DNA from: Bog-473 sp963850095
GTDB lineage: Bacteria; Actinomycetota; Acidimicrobiia; Acidimicrobiales; RAAP-2
Length of the DNA stretch: 64,000 nucleotides
Direction of reading: 5' to 3'
NCBI GenBank assembly: GCA_963850095.1
Contig: CAWKJX010000004.1
Coordinates: 496,001 to 560,000 of the forward strand
Shown here: positions 52,287 to 61,256 of the stretch, one piece after another
Numbering within the stretch: the stretch's first letter is position 1
How the letters are laid out: the number at the start of each line of letters is the position of its first letter
Translations under genes and position numbers: made by a program
The notes under the pieces: generated by a model
The model's database searches: none
Seen by the model: the letters and a program-made list of their open reading frames with translations, nothing else
What the model was told of the DNA's origin: nothing

Positions 52287-52819
52287 CCAAGCTACAAAGA
52301 GCCAACGGCGGATGCCTTGGCGTCTAAGGCCGAAGAAGGACGTGGGCGACTGCGAAAAGCCACGGGAAGCTGTCTACCAAGCGTCGATCCGTGGATGTCC
52401 GAATGGGGCAACCCAGCACCTGTCATGAGGTGTTACACCCGCCTGAATGTATAGGGCGGGGCGAGGGAACCGGGTGAATTGAAACATCTAAGTAACCCGA
52501 GGAAAGGAAAACAACCGTGACTCCCCGAGTAGCGGCGAGCGAAAAGGGAAGAGCCTAAACCGTGCCGGTGTTAAAGCCTGGTGGCGTTGCCGGTATGGGG
52601 TTGTGGGACTTGAGAGACGGGACACCAGACCGTCACGGAGTTACAAATCCAATGCTTAGTGGAATCAGTCAGGAAAGCTGAACCAAAGAGGGTAATGGTC
52701 CCGTACACGAAAAACATTGGACTCCGCTTGAGCACCCGAGTAGCGCCGGATCCGGGAAAGCCGGCGTGAATCTGCGAGGACCATCTCGTAAGGCTAAGTA
52801 CTCTTAGACGACCGATAGC

Positions 52820-52855
<36 letters not shown>

Positions 52856-53041
52856 GGGAGGGGAGTGAAATAGTACCTGAAACCGTTGGCTTACAAACAG
52901 TCAAAGCGTCGTTGCTCCACCGTTGCCGTGATCCCTTCGGGTGAGATCGGTGACACATGGTGGATGTCAGCCGTGATGGCGTGCCTTTTGAAGAATGAGC
53001 CAGCGAGTTACGGTGTGTGGCGAGGTTAACCAGTGATGGGT

Positions 53042-53078
<37 letters not shown>

Positions 53079-53504
53079 CGCATGCTGTAGACCCGAAGCC
53101 GAGTGAGCTTGCCATGGGCAGGCTGAAGCGAAGGTAAGACTTCGTGGAGGGCCGAACCCACCTAGGTTGAAAACTGGGGGGATGACCTGTGGCAAGGGGT
53201 GAAAGGCCAATCAAACTCGGTGATAGCTGGTTCTCCCCGAAATGCATTTAGGTGCAGCGTCGGGTGTTCAGCATCGGAGGTAGAGCACTGGATGGGCTAG
53301 GGGGCCTACAAGCTTACTGACCCCAACTAAACTCCGAATGCCGATGCTCTAGAACCCGGCAGTGAGACCACGAGGGATGAGCTTCGTTGGTCGAAAGGGA
53401 AACAGCCCAGACCGCCGGCTAAGGCCCCAAATTCTTGACTAAGTGGAAAACGATGTGGGAACGCAAAGACAGCCAGGAGGTTGGCTCAGAAGCAGCCATC
53501 CTTA

Positions 53505-53535
<31 letters not shown>

Positions 53536-54399
53536 GTCCTGCGCGGATAATGTAACGGGGCTCAAGTCAAGAGCCGAAGCCGCGGATTCCTGCTTTATGC
53601 AGGAGTGGTAGGGGAGCGTCGATCTCGCAGAGAAGCGGTGGTGTGAACCGTCGTGGAGCGTGGTCGAGTGCGAATGCTGGTATGAGTAGCGAGAGAGGAG
53701 TGAGAAACTCCTCCGCCGTAAGCCCAAGGGTTCCTGGGGAAGGCTAATCCTCCCAGGGTAAGTCGGGAGCTAAGGCGAGGCCGAGAGGCGTAGTCGATGC
53801 ACAACTGGTTGATATTCCAGTACTACCGTGTCCGCGCCCATTCCAAGCCAGGGGTACTAAGGGGATGACCTTCGGGTCGAGCCGACAAACCCTGGGGCGG
53901 ACAGCAAAGGAGCGACGCAGGAAGATAGGTGAGCCCAGGCGTTGGTTGTCCTGGGGTAAGCGTGTAGGGAGGGATCTAGGCAAATCCGGATCCCGTTAAT
54001 CCTGAGACGCGATGCCGACCCATTCCAGGGGAAGTCACTGATTCTATGCTGCCTAGAAAAACTTCTAGCGAGCTGGCACGGTACCCGTACCCCAAACCAA
54101 CACAGGTGGGCGGGTAGAGAATACCAAGGCGATCGGGAGAACTGTGGTTAAGGAACTCGGCAAAATTCCTCCGTAACTTCGGGAGAAGGAGGGCCCCGAC
54201 AGGGTGACGGACCTAGCGTCCCGATGCCCGAGGGGGCCGCAGAGAATTGGGGAAAGCGACTGTTTACTAAAAACACAGGAGCGTGCGAAGTCGTAAGACG
54301 ATGTATACGCTCTGACGCCTGCCCGGTGCCGGAAGGTTACGGGGAAGGGTTAGTCTTCGGACGAAGCTCTGAACCTAAGCCCCGGTAAACGGCGGCCGT

Positions 54400-55132
54400 A
54401 AGCACAAGTTGCGGCTTCAGGGGAGTAATCCCTTGAAACAAACTCTGCTAAATGCTGGAAACTCCGAGTATCCGGCGGTACTCATCCATGTCACATCCGT
54501 TTGATCGGATGTCGGCATGGGAAGTGAAAATCCGTCCGGTGCGGACAATCAGCAGGAAAGACCAAGTTCCTCTAACTGGCTTGATCGGATCCCATGCGAC
54601 CTGGGCAACTGGGTGGCAGGATTCGTCGATGGAGAGGGAAGCTTCAACGTCCCTATTCGTCGAGAGCGTGATCGTGGACTGCCATGGCGCGTCTCGTTGT
54701 CGTTCAACGTGTCGCAGATAGGCGACGAAGCTCCCGAGCTTCTTCGCAGTGTCTTCGACGTGGGGACGGTGCGAGGCCGCGGTGACGGTGTCTTCTACTT
54801 CGAAGTCACCAGACCTTTCTATCTGAAGCAGCGGGTCTTCCCGTTCTTCGATCGATTCAAGTTGCGTAGTCCAAAGCGGTATGACCTCGAGGTCTTCCGC
54901 CAGATCACTGAACTCGTCCTGTCAGGTCGGCACCTTTCCGCTTCAGGTATCGAAGAGGCCCTCTTCTTGAGGGCCCCGATGAACCGAGGAGGAAAGCGCC
55001 GGCGTAGCGATGAAGAGATCATCGCAACGTTGAGGAATTCGGAATCCTCAGAGGCCATATGCAGAGCTCCCTCTTAGAAGCAGAGGGATGAAGATATGGT
55101 CCACACCTCATGGCGACATGAGGATCAAGGTG
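54400..55132 (+). other. Group I intron 1 (after U1911) with LAGLIDADG gene
   Basis: The 733-nt insert starts after ...GGCCGU and ends in G before AACUAUAACGG, as group I rules require. The exon GGCCGU can pair with GCGGCU inside the intron (P1) with a U-G pair at the cut. Core elements are visible: P (ATGCTGGAAA, 54452), Q (CGGACAATCAGCAGG, near 54542), R (near 55041-55064) and S (GAAGATATGGTCC, 55090-55102). The endonuclease gene lies between Q and R, in the P6 region. Confidence 0.88.
54517..55077 (+). CDS. LAGLIDADG homing endonuclease in intron 1
   Basis: The 186-residue protein has one LAGLIDADG motif, WVAGFVDGEGSF, near residue 33, so it should act as a homodimer cutting intronless 23S genes at the intron 1 site. 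The first 25 residues (MGSENPSGADNQQERP) are translated from the ribozyme core, and the last ones from the R element, so the gene overlaps functional RNA at both ends. A later in-frame start is possible. Homologues are known in introns of organelles and bacteria. Confidence 0.88.
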   Translation: MGSENPSGADNQQERPSSSNWLDRIPCDLGNWVAGFVDGEGSFNVPIRRERDRGLPWRVSLSFNVSQIGDEAPELLRSVFDVGTVRGRGDGVFYFEVTRPFYLKQRVFPFFDRFKLRSPKRYDLEVFRQITELVLSGRHLSASGIEEALFLRAPMNRGGKRRRSDEEIIATLRNSESSEAICRAPS

Positions 55133-55144
55133 AACTATAACGGT

Positions 55145-55919
55145 TAGTTAATACCTGGCTGTTTTAAAACCCCGCTATATGCTGGAACATCCGAGTATCC
55201 GGCGGTACTCATCCATGTCACATCCGTTTGATGGGATGCAGACATGGGAAGTGAAAATCCGTCCGGTGCGGACAATCAGCAGGAAACTGCGAGTTCTTGC
55301 GCCGTGCTCGATCCCAACTGGGTCGTTGGATTTGTGGATGGTGAAGGCTGCTTCTCCGTGTCAGTGCATCGTTCTTCGATGATGCGCAACCACGGCGGCT
55401 GGCAGCTCCAGCCGGTCTTCCATATCTACCAACATCAAGACCACCAAGATGTACTCGAAGCAATGGTTGAAGTGTTTGGCTGCGGGCGAATTCGCCCCAA
55501 GGGGCCAAACAGCAGTGTGTTGACGTTTGCCGTCGACGGACTGCGCAACCTGGACGAGGCGGTATTGCCTTTCTTCGAGCGACATCCGCCCGTGGTCAAG
55601 CGAGGCGACTTTGACGCCTTTTCGATCATCGTCCGTTCGATGCGACGAAAGGAGCATCTGTCGCCTGTTGGGTTCGAGTACCTGGTTCGTCTTGCGTATG
55701 GCATGAATGCCAATGGCAAGCAGCGAGCCAGGACGTTGGAGCAAGTTCTTGCAGGCTCCTCAGAGACTGCACGCGGGGCTCACTCGTCGACGAAATCCGG
55801 CGAGTGACGAAGATACAGTCCGACCCTCATGGCGACATGAGGAGCCAGGCAGAAATGATCTGGCCGCTCAAAGCAAATCGTTGAGCAATCGACGTCCGTT
55901 TTGAGTAGTAACAAACGTG
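55145..55919 (+). other. Group I intron 2 (after U1923) with LAGLIDADG gene
   Basis: The 775-nt insert follows ...AUAACGGU and ends in G before CCUAAGG. Exon AACGGU pairs with GCUGUU in the intron (P1), with U-G at the cut. This is the position of the Chlamydomonas eugametos intron that encodes I-CeuI. The segment 55179-55286 is nearly identical to 54452-54559 of intron 1. R is near 55754-55776, S near 55808-55822. Confidence 0.88.
55244..55807 (+). CDS. LAGLIDADG homing endonuclease in intron 2
   Basis: The 187-residue protein starts with the same core-encoded residues MGSENPSGADNQQE as the intron 1 protein and has a single motif WVVGFVDGEGCFSVSV. After that the two proteins differ strongly, so they target different sites. 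It is probably specific for the sequence around CTATAACGGTCCTAAGGTAG. Expression may require translation of the unspliced precursor. Confidence 0.87.
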   Translation: MGSENPSGADNQQETASSCAVLDPNWVVGFVDGEGCFSVSVHRSSMMRNHGGWQLQPVFHIYQHQDHQDVLEAMVEVFGCGRIRPKGPNSSVLTFAVDGLRNLDEAVLPFFERHPPVVKRGDFDAFSIIVRSMRRKEHLSPVGFEYLVRLAYGMNANGKQRARTLEQVLAGSSETARGAHSSTKSGE

Positions 55920-55927
55920 CCTAAGGT

Positions 55928-56308
<381 letters not shown>

Positions 56309-56566
56309 CGACTTTCCTACTGTCTCAACCACAGACCCGGCGAAATTGAAGTACGAGTAAAGATGCTCGTTAGCTGCATCAGGACGGAAAGACCCCGTGG
56401 ACCTTTACTACAGCTTGATGTTGAGTTTTGGTACTATTTGTGTAGGATAGGTGGGAGACTTTGAAGCATTGGCGCCAGCCAGTGTGGAGTCAACCTTGAA
56501 ATACCACCCTTTTAGTGCCGGGACTCTAACCTCGGTCCGTAATCCGGATCAGGAACAGCGTCAGGT

Positions 56567-56598
<32 letters not shown>

Positions 56599-56817
56599 AT
56601 GTAACGGAGGCGCCCAAAGGTTCCCTCAGGCTGGTTGGCAATCAGCTGTCGAGTGCAATGGCAAAAGGGAGCTTGACTGCGAGACCTACAAGTCGAGCAG
56701 GTGCGAAAGCAGGGCATAGTGATCCAGCGGTTGCTTATGGAAGCGCCGTTGCTCAACGGATAAAAGGTACCCCGGGGATAACAGGCTCATCTTCCCCAAG
56801 AGTCCATATCGACGGGA

Positions 56818-56863
<46 letters not shown>

Positions 56864-56864
56864 C

Positions 56865-56900
<36 letters not shown>

Positions 56901-56923
56901 TACGCGAGCTGGGTTTAGAACGT

Positions 56924-57662
56924 AGAAAACACTGCGTCCCCAGGAAGTAATTCCTGGGTGCTCACTGGCTCATATCGGTGAAACCCTGAACGAACAACCG
57001 AACGTTCTACTTAGGGCAATACCGAGGGAAGGCCAACACAATGAACGTCTCTACGTCGTCCTACGTTGCAGGATTTCTGGACGGAGATGGAAGCATCGAC
57101 TTCCAACTCGTCAAGCAGAAGGAGTACCGGTTCGGGTTCTACATCCGAGCCAGCGTCTCGTTCTCGCAGTCCACCTCAGCTAGACAGGGTCTGGAGCGCA
57201 TCCAGGTACTCGTCGGCGGTGGTGGCTACATACGAGATCGGGGCACCGGAATGAGTGATCTTGTGATCACGAGCCGGGAGGCTGGTTGTCCAGTTACTCC
57301 GAGCAGTCGAGCCTTACGTGATCTTCAAGCAAGAGCATGTACGGCGAGCGCTTGAGATCCTCCCTCAACTCGGTCGAGTGAGGGATCCAGAGTTTTTCCT
57401 GCATCTAGCACGACAAGTAGATGCGTTTGCAACCCTAAACTATTCAAAAACGAAGCGGAATTCCGCCGCAGATGTCGAGCAACATCTGCGTAGCAAGGGC
57501 GTGTTGTGCCCCCGTAACGACTTCTTCGCCAGCAACAGCGAAGAGATGGCTTCTTAAGATCGATACCTCGATCCGCAGACCCCTGTGGAAGCCATAACAC
57601 GCCAGCCCCTCGAAAGAGGGTGAAGGTATAGTCTGTGCCCGCAGTAATGCGGGATGAACATG
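56924..57662 (+). other. Group I intron 4 (after U2593) with I-CreI-like gene
   Basis: The 739-nt insert follows ...AGAACGU and ends in G before CGUGAGACAG. The exon ACGU can pair with GCGU in the intron. Its core differs from introns 1-3: Q-like GGCAATACCGAGGGAAGG near 57014, R near 57559-57582, and S-like GAAGGTATAGTCTGTGCC near 57622. This insertion site is that of the C. reinhardtii chloroplast intron that encodes I-CreI. Confidence 0.88.
57041..57557 (+). CDS. I-CreI-like LAGLIDADG homing endonuclease, frame interrupted once
   Basis: The protein begins MNVSTSSYVAGFLDGDGSID and, after a +1 shift near base 57284, continues VVQLLRAVEPYVIFKQEHVR and VDAFATLNYSKTKRNSA. From memory this parallels I-CreI in order and content: LAGFVDGDGSI, YVRDRGSVSDY, QLQPFLKLKQ and VDQIAALNDSKTRKTTSE. 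The corrected length is 171 residues, close to I-CreI (163). Recognition of about 22 bp around ACGTCGTGAGACAG is expected. The break could be real decay, since homing genes often degenerate, or the same type of sequence error seen elsewhere. Confidence 0.87.
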
Positions 57663-58077
57663 CGTGAGACAGTTCGGTCCCTATCCGATGCAGCCGTAGG
57701 AGATTTGAGAAAGGCTGTCCCTAGTACGAGAGGACCGGGACGGACGTAGCTCTCGTGTGCCAGTTGTCCTGCCAAGGGCACGGCTGGTTAGCGACCTACG
57801 GGTGGGATAAGCGCTGAAAGCATCTAAGTGCGAAGCCCGTTTCGAGATGAAATCTCCCACAGGGTTAACCTGGTAAGGCCCGTGGCTAGACGACCACGTT
57901 GATAGGCCGGAGGTGTAAGTGCAGCAATGCATTCAGCCGACCGGTACTAATCGGCCGAGGGCTTGGAGACATACTCGTGCTCGTGCTCGCTTTGGAACGC
58001 TCAGGGGCTGCGGCAACGCAGCCTGGCGTGGCGTCGACTTCGTTCGCGAAGTAGAAGTCGCCCGCCGAGCGCACGAT

Positions 58078-58195
58078 TTCCGGTGGCCATGGCGGCGGGG
58101 AAACACCCGTTCCCATTCCGAACACGGCAGTTAAGCCCGCCCGCGCCGATGGTACTTGGGGGGAGGCCCCCTGGGAGAGTAGGTCGTCGCCGGGA
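58078..58195 (+). rRNA. rrf: 5S ribosomal RNA
   Basis: The gene lies about 110 nt after 23S and contains the conserved CCCATTCCGAACACGG and GCGCCGATGGTACT segments; TCCGGTGGC and GTCGCCGGGA pair as the terminal stem. The length of about 118 nt is normal. Confidence 0.95.
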
Positions 58196-58209
58196 TTTCT
58201 AATCGACTC

Positions 58210-58246
58210 AACCCCCTCCGAGCTCCGGCTCGTCGAGGGGGTTTTG
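58210..58246 (+). terminator. Rho-independent terminator of the rRNA operon
   Basis: AACCCCCTC pairs with GAGGGGGTT, enclosing a second stem CGAGC-TCCG-GCTCG, followed by a TTTT run. It lies 15 bp after the 5S gene and is the clearest intrinsic terminator in the window. Confidence 0.9.
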
Positions 58247-58537
58247 TCGTTCTTGAGTCTCGACAAGTACCTCGGCGAGTAGGGCACTACTTCGTGTTCT
58301 CCTCGGTGGCGGCGCTCGGGAACGGGCTCGAGCTGGCCGGCGCCAGCACGCACGGGAGGTGCGGAAGGGCGACCGTGACCACGCCTGGGCTGGACGTGGC
58401 AGTACCGGTCAGAGCGGCCGAGGCGCTCGCGATCGGCACGCCGTCGATCTCATGGGCCTGGTCGTCGTCGGTCTCGTGGTGGGACGAAACGCGACATCCG
58501 GGACATTTCAAGGAACCGACCCGCCTAAACTCGACCG
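58247..58537. other. Intergenic region after the rRNA operon
   Basis: No gene is convincing in these 290 bp. A minus-strand open frame ending at 58287 has no local start codon better than GTG and no recognisable domain. The 3' end holds the -10 box of the next gene. Confidence 0.5.
58526..58531 (+). promoter_or_regulatory. Candidate -10 box for the TPR gene (leaderless spacing)
   Basis: TAAACT is placed exactly 6 nt before ATG 58538, with no ribosome-binding site between them, as at other probable leaderless genes in this window. Confidence 0.42.
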
Positions 58538-60361
58538 ATGCCCGCTGAGCCCTCCCGACCGAATCGTCGCGCCCCGGGAGCGCGCCCGGGCGCCCGTGGT
58601 GCGAGTAACAACGCCCGTGGTGGGACGGGTCGTGGCACTGCGGGCCGCAGCGGCGGGTCCCAGCGCGCCGGCAGCGGAGGAGGCCGAAAGCCGCCCGGAT
58701 CAGGAGGGAGCGGGCGGCCCTCGTCGGCCCGCCCACGACCGGCGAGCGGGGGCACGGGCCGGCCGTCGAGTGCATCGGGCGGCGCGACGCGTCGCCGCGA
58801 CAGTGGGGCGCCGGCGGCGGCGCGCCGTAGTGCGACGGACCGAACGGGGAAGCCGTCCTCAGGGAGCCGAGAGGGCCCAGGGCCGGGATCGAGGTCGGGT
58901 GCCGCTACTCGCGGGGGTGGACCCTCGCGAGGGCGCCCCACCAGCGGCACCGGACGGCCACCCGCTCGCTCCGGCCGGCCGGCCAGCGGGGCCGAACGCA
59001 GCGATCGCCCGGGGCGGGCTCCGGCCCGACCCGCCAGCAGGCCGAGTGACCGCACCCCGGACGGACGCCGGAGCAGCGCCGCCAGGCCGGGTGACCGCAC
59101 CCCGGCCAGGCCAGCGAGGCCAGCGAGACCGGCAAGTCCGGGGGCCAGACCGGCCAGACCGGCAGCTCGACCGGCGGCGAGACCGGCGACCGGATCGGCA
59201 AGACCGGCACGGGGCGGCACCGGCGGGCCGCGGGCACGAACGGGATCCACCGGGCGCCAAGCACCCGTCCGGCGCGACAGAGACGACTGGTCTCGAGACG
59301 AGCGCCCGGTCGAGACGCCGCTGCCCGAACAGGCCAAGAAGTGGGGCAACGTGGCCCGGCGGGGCGCCCGCCAGGTGGGGCACCGTGATCCCGACGGGAC
59401 CCAGCGCTCGGCGTTCGCCTCCGACGAGCAGGAACGACGACGCCGTACGCCGCCGCCTAGCCGCCAGGCCCAGTGGGAGAGGCTCGACGGCGCCCGCGAC
59501 GAGTGGGAGGAGACGGCGGCCCGGCCCCCCAAGAAGAGAGCCCGGTCGTCGAAGCCCGCCTCCGGACCAGCCCGGACCGGCGCTGCCGCGGGCACCGCGG
59601 GGGCCCTGGCCGCGCTGTCCAACCGGGTCAGCCTGCCGCCCGAGGTGGCGTCGGACATCCGGCGCGCCGCGGACACCGCCACCGCCCATCACCGGGAACG
59701 CCTGGTGGAACGGGCCGAGGCCGCCTACGGGGCCTACGAGCGGGGACGGTTCTCCGATGCGCTCCGTGCCATAAAGCCGGTGGCCGACGAGGCGCCGGCG
59801 GTGGCCGCCGTGCGGGAGTTGGCCGGACTGGCCGCCTACCGCACGGGTCGCTGGCGCGAGGCGGCGCGCCATCTGCAGGCCTTCGGCACCCTGAGCGATT
59901 CCACCGAGCACCTGCCTGTGCTCATGGACTGCCAGCGCGCCCTGCACAAGCCCAAGAAGGTCGCCGACCTGTGGGCGGAACTACGGCACAGCTCGCCGGA
60001 GCCTGATGTCCTGGCCGAGGGGAGGATTGTGGCCGCGGCCGCGTTGGCCGATGCCGGTGACCTCAACGGTGCCATCGCCATGCTGGCCACGGCCGGCGCG
60101 TCCAAGGCCCTGCGCAACCCATCCGACCGCCACATCCGCCAGTGGTACGTGCTGGGCGACCTGTACGAGCGTGCCGGCGATATTCCGCGGGCACGGGACT
60201 TCTTCGATCGGGTCCTGCGTGCCGACCCCGAGGCCTACGACGTGGCGCAGCGGCTGCGCGGCCTCGGACCGGAGCGCAAGCGGGCGCGGCCCAAGAGCCC
60301 AGCCCGGGCCAAGAGCGCCCGATCGCCCCAGCCCGCACCCGACGCCAGTCGGAGCGGCTGA
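58538..60361 (+). CDS. TPR-repeat protein with long basic disordered N-terminus
   Basis: The 607-residue protein has two parts. Residues 1-250 are almost only Arg, Pro, Ser, Gly and Ala (for example RPARPARPASPGARPARPAA) and must be disordered; part of it is coded by CCAGGCCAGCGAGG-like repeats. A linker (EQAKKWGNVARRGARQ) leads to a helical C-terminal region from about 360 with tetratricopeptide-like repeats (AAYGAYERGRFSDALRAIKP, QWYVLGDLYERAGDIPRARD). A similar Arg-rich plus TPR layout occurs in uncharacterised actinobacterial proteins. RNA or ribosome binding is possible given its charge; this is inference. Confidence 0.78.
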   Translation: MPAEPSRPNRRAPGARPGARGASNNARGGTGRGTAGRSGGSQRAGSGGGRKPPGSGGSGRPSSARPRPASGGTGRPSSASGGATRRRDSGAPAAARRSATDRTGKPSSGSREGPGPGSRSGAATRGGGPSRGRPTSGTGRPPARSGRPASGAERSDRPGRAPARPASRPSDRTPDGRRSSAARPGDRTPARPARPARPASPGARPARPAARPAARPATGSARPARGGTGGPRARTGSTGRQAPVRRDRDDWSRDERPVETPLPEQAKKWGNVARRGARQVGHRDPDGTQRSAFASDEQERRRRTPPPSRQAQWERLDGARDEWEETAARPPKKRARSSKPASGPARTGAAAGTAGALAALSNRVSLPPEVASDIRRAADTATAHHRERLVERAEAAYGAYERGRFSDALRAIKPVADEAPAVAAVRELAGLAAYRTGRWREAARHLQAFGTLSDSTEHLPVLMDCQRALHKPKKVADLWAELRHSSPEPDVLAEGRIVAAAALADAGDLNGAIAMLATAGASKALRNPSDRHIRQWYVLGDLYERAGDIPRARDFFDRVLRADPEAYDVAQRLRGLGPERKRARPKSPARAKSARSPQPAPDASRSG

Positions 60362-60425
60362 GGCCGTCCGCCTCTCGCCGCTCGAGCGGCGCATTTCGCC
60401 GCTGCGGCGGCGCGAGGCTGGCGTG

Positions 60426-61229
60426 ATGGACGATCGCGTGCACCGGGCGGCGGCCAACAACGCCCACTGGTGCCGAGCGGTGTGTGCCGCCCACGGGATG
60501 GCGTCGCGCTTCTGCGACGACTACTGGCTGCTCGCGGCGGGTTCGACGCTGCCCCTGTTCCCCAACCTGGTGACGCTGCGAGAAGAGGGGAGTGACGCCC
60601 AGCTCGCGTGCATCGCAGGACACCACCGCCCCGGGTCCCCGTGGTCGGTCAAGGACAGCTTCAACCGGCTCGACCTCCGCCCCCTCGGCTTCGACGTGCT
60701 CTTCGACGCGCAGTGGTTCTTCAGGCCGCCCGATGCGCCGGCGCGAGCAGGAGCAGGAGCAGGAGCGGGAGCGGAAGCGTCGGCAGGCGTGGCGGGGATC
60801 GAGGGCGCCGAGGCCGTGACGTCCCGACGCGTGGGCAGCGTGGCCGAGCTGGATGCCTGGGAGACGGCGTGGGCCCAGCGCCCCCGGGACTGGTCGTCCG
60901 GTGACTGCGTCTTCCCGCCCGCGCTGCTTCGGGACGAGCGGATCGCCTTCCTGTTCATGCGCGGAGACGCCGGCATACGTGCCGGCCTGGTCGCCAACTG
61001 CAACGCGGGCGTCATCGGGCTCTCCAACGCCTTCGTCCGGTCGGGCCAGGTCTCCGACCTGGTCGGGTGCCTGCGACTGGCGGCAGAGCTGTGGCCCGGG
61101 CTGCCCCTGGTCGGCTACGGAACGGGAGCCGAGCTCGAGGGCTTGGAGCGTCTGGGCTTCGAACGGACGGGACCGTGTCGCATCTGGCATCTGGCATCTG
61201 GCATCCGACACACGAGACATGACACCTGA
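60426..61229 (+). CDS. Uncharacterised protein with GNAT-like C-terminus
   Basis: The 267-residue protein is not recognised. It begins with HRAAANNAHWCRAVCAAHGM and LFPNLVTLREEG, followed by a segment containing an Ala-Gly repeat (ARAGAGAGAGAEASAG) coded by GGAGCA units. The C-terminal 70 residues (FVRSGQVSDLVGCLRLAAEL, then GYGTGAELEGLERLGFERTG) have the order of a GNAT fold ending without a clear acetyl-CoA loop. It follows the TPR gene by 64 bp on the same strand. Confidence 0.65.
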   Translation: MDDRVHRAAANNAHWCRAVCAAHGMASRFCDDYWLLAAGSTLPLFPNLVTLREEGSDAQLACIAGHHRPGSPWSVKDSFNRLDLRPLGFDVLFDAQWFFRPPDAPARAGAGAGAGAEASAGVAGIEGAEAVTSRRVGSVAELDAWETAWAQRPRDWSSGDCVFPPALLRDERIAFLFMRGDAGIRAGLVANCNAGVIGLSNAFVRSGQVSDLVGCLRLAAELWPGLPLVGYGTGAELEGLERLGFERTGPCRIWHLASGIRHTRHDT

Positions 61230-61256
61230 CGTGCGGACCGGGAGCCAACCCGCCGG

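Noticed and set aside
58287..58775. Minus-strand frame ending at 58287
   Set aside because: It starts inside the TPR gene, has biased composition and no recognisable domain.
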